Source of the DNA: an uncultured Lachnospiraceae bacterium
GTDB lineage: Bacteria > Bacillota > Clostridia > Lachnospirales > Lachnospiraceae
Length of the DNA stretch: 59,438 nt
Direction: 5' to 3'
NCBI GenBank assembly: GCA_910588405.1
Contig: CAJUPT010000013.1
Location: 1-59,438, forward strand
Shown: piece after piece, positions 52,921-59,438 of the stretch
How the letters are laid out: each line of letters begins with the position of its first letter
Numbering within the stretch: the stretch's first letter is position 1
Notes under the pieces: generated by a model
Database searches by the model: none
The model's input: only the letters and a program-made list of their open reading frames with translations
Told to the model about the DNA's origin: nothing
Translations under genes and position numbers: made by a program

Positions 52921-55900
52921 TTAAACTCCTGCACACCTCCTTGCACGTTTGTTGTTATATAAAATCAGCACACCTGCCAACATAAGCAGTACACCGCTGA
53001 TCATATACCGGTAGATTCCGGAGCCGCCGGTGGAAGGGAGTTCGTAGAGAAGATCGTTTTCGAAGTAGAAAATCCCCGAATCATCGGCAGATATTGCATT
53101 ATTAGTTCCCACTTCCGTAATTGTGGGTACGTTCTTCTCAGCATCAAATATAATCTTCCACTTCACATCACTAAGCACATAATCATTTGGAGCTGTAATC
53201 TCTGATAAGGTATACTCATCTCCTGGCTGAATTACAAGTTCATCCAACACACTACAGTCCTCATCCGAATACCATTCTACACGCCCTGCCTCATTCACAC
53301 CGGGAGTATTAGGATCATCCCTTCTTGAGAGACCATAATATGTTGTTCCCTCTTTTTCCAGTTTAAACTTTGCTCCTTCTAATAAATCGTGTGTAGAACT
53401 GCTTCGCTTTACAATTCCCCACTGATATTCTATTGTTTGAGCGCCAACAGGAATATTGGTGATTGTTACTTTTGCATCAGTATTTAATTTAATGGCACCA
53501 TCAGCTATTGTCTCGCTTCCAGCAATTACAGCCACACCTGGTGAACATGTATCTTGATTAACTGTTTTTTGATACTCATTATATTTAGGATTTTTCTCCG
53601 CATCTAGTAAAGTATCTAATCCAATTTCCTCTACATAGAAGTCCGTATCAGATAACAGCCGCGGAATCACCACGCTATAGCCTGCAGGAATATTACTTAT
53701 TTCTCCATTTGCAGTTGAATAGCCGTATACTTCAGCATCATTTATATTTGTTACATTTGTCGAAACTGGACTATTACTATTATTTTTACAGTAATTCAGC
53801 TCCGAATCCATCAAATAGTACGGGCCGCTTTTATATTCTGTCAGCGTGGATACATCCTGATCCGACTGTTCTTCTAAATACACTTTAAAAGTGTATCTGT
53901 CACCTTTTATCGCATCTGCAGCTGATCCCTGTATCGCTTTTGTAATAATCAGCTCATTCCGATTGGCTTCGGAACACTCATTTTTAAATATTACTTTACC
54001 AGCCTCGCCTACATACATCTTTTCTGTCTGAGCGATAAAAGTCTTATCTGAAATAAGTGTTCCGGCATCTATCTCGTTTCCCGATGCGTCTAATTTTTTT
54101 ATTGTAGTACCGTCTACAAGAACATCATTATATTCCGCTCCTGAAATGCCAATCTCCTGTACATAATATCGGATTCCGGCATCAATACCCTCAAAAACCG
54201 CTGACTCTCCGTGTTTCAAAGTGAATATTCCATTTTCGCCAACCGTTCCATATCCAACGGCTTCTCCATCCTTTTTAATTGTATACTTTGTATTCTCAGG
54301 CATTAGATCATATTGACCAGATCCTACTTCGTTCTCAATATACAATTTAAAGTCGAAATCAACGTTCGAATACTTAGCATTTTCTGTATTTGTGATTTCT
54401 TTGGCAACCTCAAGAGTTTGTGCCTTTTGAGGTTGGAGGTTAAATTTCAAAGAACAGTTTGATGCCCATCCGCCTCTCTCTAAATAGAAAAACTCAAGTC
54501 TGTGTACAGAATTATCGGCAAAAGTCGTTTTGCCATCTTGCCAGTTGAAGAGTTCTTTTAAGGTTGTATTACCATTATTTTTCGACGTAATGCCCCCATT
54601 TTCATTTAACACCAAAACCTCATTAGGTATCTCAACTTCACCTGTAGCAAAATTAATTTTTCCATTTACTTTGCTATGAACACCGCCTAAATCTAACACT
54701 AATCTTCCATCAATATACACCCAAACATCATCATCTCCTGAGAATTCGAAGATCATATCATCATTGCCAATTTTTCCTCCCTCAGGCTGCGTGAAATTAA
54801 ATCCAATATGCATACCAAAATGATATCGTGTGCTATGATTCTTAAAGTTATGACTCATACCTTGCCCATGCGACATATACCAATCAGGAAACACTAAAAA
54901 ATCATCAAGTTTTTCAAATGGATAAAATTGACACGGTTTAGAATTTTTATCCTCGTAATCTAATACCGATTCATCATATACAACAAAATTTTTATTACCC
55001 TCCGTATTGTCATAATAGGCATAATTTTTTTCGCTGTTATAAATATAGTATCCGTTGCTATCTTTGTGGAATAAATGATTTAATCCCGTATACGTGTCTG
55101 CTTTACCATCTACTGCCTTTGTCATATAACTATCCTCAAATAATGCAGACAAGCTTTTTCCCTGTAAGTCTTCTTCAAGACCTATACCCTTTATCTGTCT
55201 CGTTTTAGGATAACCAGCATAATTATCTTCAGCCCCTGATGGAATATCATCTTTATAGAGTTTAGAGTCTACTATACCTTGAGTCGCTATGCCGACCTCT
55301 CCATCTTTATGAACTTTATTCCACTCATTATTAGTGTCACGGGAACCTTCTAGAAAAAATACCAAGCCTTCCTTCATTACCCAATTATCCGACATTCTCA
55401 TAGTTGGATCTGGACTCTTATCGTTTCTTTTATAGTCAAACAGTTCAATATCTACAAGCCCTGCCGTATCCACTGTATCTATTGTTTCATTTGACCTATA
55501 AATCAGGCGTACTTCTGCTGTCCCTACATTCAGCCACCCCTTTTCATCTGCCATTGTATCGGCCATCTCTGTAACACGATACTGCAAATTCAGGCTCCCA
55601 TCAGCATTTGTTTGATAACGTAGATATAAAGGAATGATTCTTTGTCCAGCTTTTCTAATCTCCATATATGAATAAACATATTCAATATATTCGTCATAAA
55701 AATAGCCCTCTGAATCAAATTTCTTTTCCCGAAATATATCTTTAGCTCCACTGGGTTTTTCATCTGCTGCTATAGGTGTATCTACTTCCAAATTACTAAA
55801 ATCATATATTATTTCTTCCTCAAAAGGTTCCCCATTTGTCTTACAGTAACTCGCTGTCGTTGTCACCTCACGCGAAGAATATACAAAAAGAACATATTCA

Positions 55901-57537
55901 TCACTTGCTACATCAGCAAACACTCCACTGCCCGCCTGCTTATAACGTATTTTTCCAACATTATTTGCTTCTATCATGGCCTGCAGTGCGGTGATCGGGA
56001 TCGCAGTATCCGTGTCAAATTCTGTATTATCTACTACAGCTCCGCTTTGCTGTACGACGAATGCCTGTTCAAAATGGTATGTCGTTTCATCATTACTTTC
56101 AATTTTATACAGGCCTTTATTATCACCGTTTTCCGTAATCGTATCCATATACAGGGTAGGCGGAGTACCCACAGATGCCACACTAACAGTTCCAAATGAA
56201 GCATCTAAAGGTTTATATTTACCCTCTTCCTCTTTTACAATATAAACATTGCTTTCAAGCGTCTTAAGGACACCATCCTCCGTCTTCACCCACGTAATCG
56301 TAAACACCGAAAAACTATCTACCACAAACTCTGCTTTCTGTATTTCATCCGTCACAGTGGTATCTACGGCGGCGGCTTCTATCTTTTCTGCTTTTAACCC
56401 TTCCTGGGTTTCCTTCATATGTACGACATCGACGCTGTCGATCTGCACGTCTTCGCTGATTTCCTCGGGTACGGCCGCTTCAATGAAATCCATGGTTACG
56501 GACACATTTCCATTCGGCTCTTTCTCAATCAGATTGCCTTCCTCATCTTCTACCAGGAAGCTGATATCATAGGCCAGGAAGCCTGCGATTTCTTTTGTGT
56601 CGTCGTCGGCTACTGAGGCTTCCAGTTCTTTCTGTACTTCCTCGTATTTTTCATTGATCGCTTTTGCTTCCTCGATCTGTTCCTCAGCGACATCCCTCTT
56701 TGCTTCCAGTTCTTCTACGTCCTGCTTTACCACGGGAACTACCTTAAGCTCTGCGCCTGCGGGAATTACGCCTTCCTCTGCAGATACCGTGATCACAACC
56801 TGATCATCGCTATATTTCTCTTCAAAAGGCGGAAATTCGGCTTCCACTTCATTCCCCGACACTGTCCCCGTCTCCACACTGTCATCCGGAACCGTTCCTT
56901 CTTCCGTGCCATTCTCCGTACCGTCGGAGGGGTTCTGCGTATCTTCCGGCGTTGTCACATCATCCGTATCCGTGGGAGGATTCTGCGGATCTTCCGGTGT
57001 CATCACATCATCCGTCCCTGCGGGAGGATTCTGCGGATCTTCCGGTGTCGTCACATCATCTGTCCCTGCGGGAGGATTCTGCGGGTCTTCCGGCTCCGTA
57101 TCTTTATCCGTCACGGCAGGAGGATTCTCCGGATTTTCCGTATTCCCATTGCTCTCAGCCGGAGCCGTCTTATCAGGCTGGGGGGTATCGTCAGGCTTCG
57201 GCTCTTCTGCGTAGCAGCCTGCCTCATGGCTATGCTCTTCCAGCTCACAGGCCAGTTCCTTCGAAACCGTATAACAGACATCGTCATGGGTATGCTCTTC
57301 CCCTTCCGCCAGATCACAGGTCAGCTCCCGTGTCTCCGTATAACATCCGTCGTCGTGGGTATGCTCCTCCTTTCCGCATTCAGGGCTTCCCTCGAAGGCG
57401 ACGCCGTACTGTGCCAGCGTCCCCATCACGCCGCCCACTACCAGAACGGCCATCAGAATCCAGGCCACAAGCGCCCTCCGGTTTTTCTTATGGCGCTTAT
57501 TCAGTTCATCCAAATATTCCCTCGCAAGTTTCTGCAT
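52921..57537 (-). CDS. Large tip adhesin: His/Cys repeats, PEDPQNPP repeats, fibro-slime domain, Cna-B domains, LPSTGG anchor
   Basis: A 1,538-residue surface protein, probably the pilus tip adhesin. A charged N-terminus and a helix (VAWILMAVLVVGGVMG, residues 24-39) act as signal. Next come three copies of a short His/Cys repeat (EEHTHDDGCY, EEHTHDDVCY, EEHSHEAGCY), then four 16-residue PEDPQNPP-type units, and an acidic coiled region (EEQIEEAKAINEKYEEVQ). A fibro-slime domain (GDDDVWVYIDGRLVLDLGGV from residue 934) and two or more Cna-B domains lead to LPSTGG at 1500-1505, a helix and a basic tail. It is the first pilus subunit of the operon, 79 nt after the signal peptidase. Residues from about 400 to 1450 are coded by AT-rich DNA. 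Confidence 0.88.
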   Translation of the reverse strand: MQKLAREYLDELNKRHKKNRRALVAWILMAVLVVGGVMGTLAQYGVAFEGSPECGKEEHTHDDGCYTETRELTCDLAEGEEHTHDDVCYTVSKELACELEEHSHEAGCYAEEPKPDDTPQPDKTAPAESNGNTENPENPPAVTDKDTEPEDPQNPPAGTDDVTTPEDPQNPPAGTDDVMTPEDPQNPPTDTDDVTTPEDTQNPSDGTENGTEEGTVPDDSVETGTVSGNEVEAEFPPFEEKYSDDQVVITVSAEEGVIPAGAELKVVPVVKQDVEELEAKRDVAEEQIEEAKAINEKYEEVQKELEASVADDDTKEIAGFLAYDISFLVEDEEGNLIEKEPNGNVSVTMDFIEAAVPEEISEDVQIDSVDVVHMKETQEGLKAEKIEAAAVDTTVTDEIQKAEFVVDSFSVFTITWVKTEDGVLKTLESNVYIVKEEEGKYKPLDASFGTVSVASVGTPPTLYMDTITENGDNKGLYKIESNDETTYHFEQAFVVQQSGAVVDNTEFDTDTAIPITALQAMIEANNVGKIRYKQAGSGVFADVASDEYVLFVYSSREVTTTASYCKTNGEPFEEEIIYDFSNLEVDTPIAADEKPSGAKDIFREKKFDSEGYFYDEYIEYVYSYMEIRKAGQRIIPLYLRYQTNADGSLNLQYRVTEMADTMADEKGWLNVGTAEVRLIYRSNETIDTVDTAGLVDIELFDYKRNDKSPDPTMRMSDNWVMKEGLVFFLEGSRDTNNEWNKVHKDGEVGIATQGIVDSKLYKDDIPSGAEDNYAGYPKTRQIKGIGLEEDLQGKSLSALFEDSYMTKAVDGKADTYTGLNHLFHKDSNGYYIYNSEKNYAYYDNTEGNKNFVVYDESVLDYEDKNSKPCQFYPFEKLDDFLVFPDWYMSHGQGMSHNFKNHSTRYHFGMHIGFNFTQPEGGKIGNDDMIFEFSGDDDVWVYIDGRLVLDLGGVHSKVNGKINFATGEVEIPNEVLVLNENGGITSKNNGNTTLKELFNWQDGKTTFADNSVHRLEFFYLERGGWASNCSLKFNLQPQKAQTLEVAKEITNTENAKYSNVDFDFKLYIENEVGSGQYDLMPENTKYTIKKDGEAVGYGTVGENGIFTLKHGESAVFEGIDAGIRYYVQEIGISGAEYNDVLVDGTTIKKLDASGNEIDAGTLISDKTFIAQTEKMYVGEAGKVIFKNECSEANRNELIITKAIQGSAADAIKGDRYTFKVYLEEQSDQDVSTLTEYKSGPYYLMDSELNYCKNNSNSPVSTNVTNINDAEVYGYSTANGEISNIPAGYSVVIPRLLSDTDFYVEEIGLDTLLDAEKNPKYNEYQKTVNQDTCSPGVAVIAGSETIADGAIKLNTDAKVTITNIPVGAQTIEYQWGIVKRSSSTHDLLEGAKFKLEKEGTTYYGLSRRDDPNTPGVNEAGRVEWYSDEDCSVLDELVIQPGDEYTLSEITAPNDYVLSDVKWKIIFDAEKNVPTITEVGTNNAISADDSGIFYFENDLLYELPSTGGSGIYRYMISGVLLMLAGVLILYNNKRARRCAGV
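56927..57118 (-). repeat. 48-bp tandem repeats in the tip adhesin gene
   Basis: Four in-frame units of 48 bp start at about 56927, 56975, 57023 and 57071, coding 16-residue PEDPQNPPAGTDDVTT-type blocks. The units at 56975-57071 are nearly identical, so copy number could vary by slippage. They form a stalk between the His/Cys repeats and the rest of the adhesin. Confidence 0.85.
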
Positions 57538-57616
57538 TTTTCCACCTTCCTAACGCATTGATTCCATTTCCGTCCGGCCCGGCGCCTTTGCCGTGGTTTC
57601 AAGCCTTGCCGGAAGC

Positions 57617-58207
57617 TTATTTCCATATTTTCATACGGGCCGGAGGCCACGCTTTTATGACTGCCCTGCCGACGACCTGATCCTTTCTCACATATCCCAC
57701 GGATAAGTCCCGGCTGTCTACGGATACGGCTCTGTTGTCCCCTAGCACGAAGAAGGTTCCTTCCGGTACCGTCACGGGGAATTCCAGCTGGCATTTTTCC
57801 AGGCTTTTTTCCCTCAGGTACGGCTCTTCAAGCGGCTGTCCGTTTACAGATACATTTCCGTCCGTGTCTATCTCTATCTCGTCTCCCGGCATGCCGATCA
57901 CACGCTTCAGGAGTATCTTTCCCTCATAATAAAACCCTGCGATATCCCCGGCGCCGACCTCTTTCGTCCGCCGCAGGAACAGGATCTCGCCGTCTGACAG
58001 TGTCGGCTCCATGCTGTTCCCATCTACCTCGATCAATGCATATATCCTGGTGAGTACCAGCCCGGCCACAGCCGCCGCTATGATAAGGGCTGCCGCCATG
58101 TTCCAGAGTACTCTTCTCCGGCTGCACCTGGCTTCTTCCCTGGCAAGCTCCGCCCTGAGGCTTTCGATCGAAGGAATCTTCAAGGGTTCTTCTTTTTTGC
58201 CTCTCAC
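57617..58207 (-). CDS. lepB: Signal peptidase I (bacterial type)
   Basis: A 196-residue membrane peptidase that cleaves secretory signal peptides. One N-terminal helix is followed by the catalytic Ser motif DGNSMEPTLSDGE and the Lys motif ILLKRVIGMPGDEI, plus GDNRAVSVDSRD. It is the normal Ser/Lys type, in contrast to the SipW enzyme at the other end of the locus, so the locus has two independent processing systems. The start GTG overlaps the stop of the upstream coiled-coil gene (GTGA), so translation is coupled. It likely serves the adhesin and pilins of this operon. Confidence 0.93.
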   Translation of the reverse strand: MRGKKEEPLKIPSIESLRAELAREEARCSRRRVLWNMAAALIIAAAVAGLVLTRIYALIEVDGNSMEPTLSDGEILFLRRTKEVGAGDIAGFYYEGKILLKRVIGMPGDEIEIDTDGNVSVNGQPLEEPYLREKSLEKCQLEFPVTVPEGTFFVLGDNRAVSVDSRDLSVGYVRKDQVVGRAVIKAWPPARMKIWK

Positions 58208-58560
58208 TTAGCGACGCCGGTTCTTCCATAATGGATGGGGATGATCCGTCCGGCATTCACCGCCTGCCGTTTTGTTCCTGTCTCGTAAACAGGTACTGCC
58301 CGGGCTTTCCATTCTTCCACTTCCTGCTTCAGCATGGCGATCTGTTCGTCTTTCTGGTTCAGCCGTTCGTCCTTCACGTCCAGCTTCTTCTTTAACCGCT
58401 CATAGCTTTCCATCACCGTGTCCATCTGCTGCTGAATGGCATCCAGCTGTTCCCTCAGCCGTCCGGACTCCTGATCCAGCCGCTCGGCTTCCTCACATTC
58501 CATCAGAAGCATCTGCAAAAGCTCCCTGCGTCTTAATCTGCGTAATTCTTTATCTGCCAT
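58204..58560 (-). CDS. Small coiled-coil protein of the pilus operon
   Basis: A 118-residue protein, about residues 1-90 of which form a strongly charged coiled coil (LRRRELLQMLLMECEEAERL, then ERLKKKLDVKDERLNQKDEQ). A small basic, non-helical tail with GRIIPIHYGRTGVAK follows. No signal peptide or helix, so it should be cytosolic. I do not recognise a family. AGGAGGGG precedes the ATG by 5 nt, and its end overlaps the signal peptidase start. It may act as a scaffold or chaperone for secretion of the long adhesin; this is inferred from position only. Confidence 0.72.
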   Translation of the reverse strand: MADKELRRLRRRELLQMLLMECEEAERLDQESGRLREQLDAIQQQMDTVMESYERLKKKLDVKDERLNQKDEQIAMLKQEVEEWKARAVPVYETGTKRQAVNAGRIIPIHYGRTGVAK

Positions 58561-58574
58561 AGGATCCCCTCCTT

Positions 58575-59051
58575 TTATGCCTCGTTCCCTGTTTCTTTTG
58601 CGCCCTTTTGTTCTGCTTCATCCAGTGCGCTGTCTATGATTTTGATCAGCTCCAATGCTGACCGGAAATATACCGTCTTGTCTCTGTCCAAATATGTGAC
58701 CATGCCCTGCCAGCTGCTGTGCTGCCTGTGCTGTACACGGATGACAAACGTTCCCATGTCCCCATGCTGTTCCAGTAATCTGTCATCTTCCATTACTTTC
58801 GTCATCCCTTCTTTTTTTTTGTCGCTGTGCGCCTGCCCGTGTAGGTTCCGGTCGCTGGTTCCTTTGTGGGGGAACCCTAATGCATCGAACAGTGCTTCGG
58901 CGGTTCTGATCACGCCTTCATATCCCCGGAAAGGGATTGGTTCCGTGCTGTAGCCATGATAGAGACGTCCTGTGAGTATGCCATTGACATTTTCGTCGGC
59001 GCAGAGCACGATTCCGTTTGGCGTTCCTATATAACGTCCGGCTTCTGCCAT
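58575..59051 (-). CDS. Unknown cytosolic protein at the head of the pilus operon
   Basis: A protein of about 158 residues (from the ATG at 59051; ATGs at 59057 and 59087 are also in frame) with no signal peptide. It has two parts: an N-terminal GRYIGTPNGIVLCADENVNG/RGYEGVIRTAEALFDALGFP region and a C-terminal TFVIRVQHRQHSSWQGMVTY with YFRSALELIKIIDSALDEAE. The second part looks like a compact beta-beta-alpha module. I recall similar proteins near sortase loci of gut Clostridia, but know no function. AAAGGG lies 8 nt before the chosen ATG. A regulatory or sensing role is possible. Confidence 0.7.
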   Translation of the reverse strand: MAEAGRYIGTPNGIVLCADENVNGILTGRLYHGYSTEPIPFRGYEGVIRTAEALFDALGFPHKGTSDRNLHGQAHSDKKKEGMTKVMEDDRLLEQHGDMGTFVIRVQHRQHSSWQGMVTYLDRDKTVYFRSALELIKIIDSALDEAEQKGAKETGNEA

Positions 59052-59082
59052 CCCCATCACCCTTTCTTCGTTTTCTGTACCT

Positions 59083-59091
59083 ATCATACCA
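59083..59091 (-). promoter_or_regulatory. Candidate extended -10 promoter of the pilus operon
   Basis: TGgTATGAT on the minus strand, about 30 nt before the ATG at 59051. No good -35 box lies upstream, which is allowed for extended -10 promoters. It would make the in-frame ATG at 59087 untranslated. Confidence 0.35.
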
Positions 59092-59180
59092 GCCCGGTAC
59101 TATCCCCATCCCTATCCATTTGATGGAAAAGTGCGTTTTTTTTAATTTTTCAGTTATGGCGGATATGCCGCGATCCACAA

Positions 59181-59216
59181 AAAAAACGCCGCTCAGTAAA
59201 ATGAGCGGCGTTTTTT
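59181..59216. terminator. Bidirectional intrinsic terminator upstream of the pilus operon
   Basis: CGCCGCTCA (59187-59195) pairs perfectly with TGAGCGGCG (59202-59210), flanked by A6 and T6. It can isolate the pilus operon from minus-strand transcription entering from beyond the window. Confidence 0.88.
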
Positions 59217-59276
59217 GTAATACATCCCGTTTCACTTTTTCTTCTTTTTGCGCCTGTTTATGGTACCACTTTGATA

Positions 59277-59369
59277 TCACGGCGCTTCACAAATCACACT
59301 GTTCACATGATACTGGACGCCGGTGCGCTGCCTGCCGGTGGTGAAATTCCGGCTGATGCGGTTTTCCAC
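59277..59369 (-). CDS. Small uncertain ORF at the window edge
   Basis: A 30-codon frame starting GTG, with GGGAGG 11 nt upstream, coding a peptide with TTGRQRTGVQYHVNSVIC in the middle. After its TGA the same frame runs on 14 codons, with a run of lysines, to a second TGA just before the terminator at 59181-59216. The pattern resembles short Tn4451-type TnpW proteins, so this may be a small gene or a decayed fragment. I can neither confirm nor exclude it. Confidence 0.3.
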   Translation of the reverse strand: MENRISRNFTTGRQRTGVQYHVNSVICEAP

Positions 59370-59438
59370 GATGTCGCAATCCTCCCTAGTACAACATTGC
59401 TTAAATAATAATGAATAAATGTTGCTTTTTTATTGTAG

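Noticed and set aside
56927..57118. Repeats that might suggest a CRISPR array
   Set aside because: Units are contiguous, in frame and coding; there are no spacers and no cas genes.
59217..59280. TGA read-through as selenocysteine
   Set aside because: No SECIS-like hairpin right after the first TGA and no redox motif around it.
1..59438. tRNA and rRNA genes
   Set aside because: No cloverleaf with GTTCRANNC T-arm or conserved rRNA segment was noticed in the gene-free stretches.

Overview
The window looks like a piece of the chromosome of an anaerobic acetogenic Firmicute, most likely a Lachnospiraceae member close to Blautia or its relatives. This rests on the pairing of a carbonyl branch of the Wood-Ljungdahl pathway with a six-subunit Rnf complex, on Gram-positive sortase pili, and on the housekeeping genes (scpA/scpB, proC, murD, mutY). 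The taxon is an inference from gene content; there is no rRNA in the window.

Positions 1-13,000 hold the acetyl-CoA synthase operon on the minus strand. In transcription order it is cooC, acsA (CO dehydrogenase), a second cooC-type ATPase (acsF), acsB (acetyl-CoA synthase), acsD and acsC (corrinoid iron-sulfur protein), acsE (methyltransferase), acsV (corrinoid reactivase) and a DUF3786 gene. Several junctions carry strong stem-loops. Between this operon and the next lies about 1.1 kb without protein genes. It contains a cobalamin riboswitch pointing the other way, with its own strong promoter and two terminators but no gene to control. Positions 13,860-21,180 hold a minus-strand Rnf operon (NusG-II protein, Gx transporter, rnfC, D, G, E, A, B) followed by a nitroreductase-like gene. 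Together the two operons reduce CO2 to acetyl-CoA and conserve energy from ferredoxin.

Positions 21,250-32,150 are housekeeping and envelope genes: proC, scpB, scpA, a phosphoesterase, an unknown protein, murD with a MurL-type epimerase, a D-Ala-D-Ala carboxypeptidase with a long Gln/Asn-rich linker, and a MATE transporter. Positions 32,200-43,680 carry three paralogous large membrane glycosyltransferases (GT-C/family 39 type) with C-terminal discoidin-like domains, interleaved with mutY and a Xaa-Pro aminopeptidase.

Positions 43,900-59,090 are a long minus-strand surface-fibre locus. It has two unknown small proteins, a signal peptidase I, a 1,538-residue tip adhesin and a backbone pilin (both ending in LPSTGG anchors), two class C sortases, a secreted protein without anchor, two TasA-like proteins with a SipW-type signal peptidase, and two further surface proteins. 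The ectodomains of the adhesin and pilin are visibly more AT-rich than the neighbouring genes, which suggests exchange of surface modules. The last 350 bases hold a terminator and a small uncertain reading frame.

The most interesting points are the orphan cobalamin riboswitch transcript beside a corrinoid-dependent operon, the glycosyltransferase-discoidin triplet, the combination of sortase pilus and SipW/TasA parts in one locus, and a family of hairpin-led intergenic repeats.
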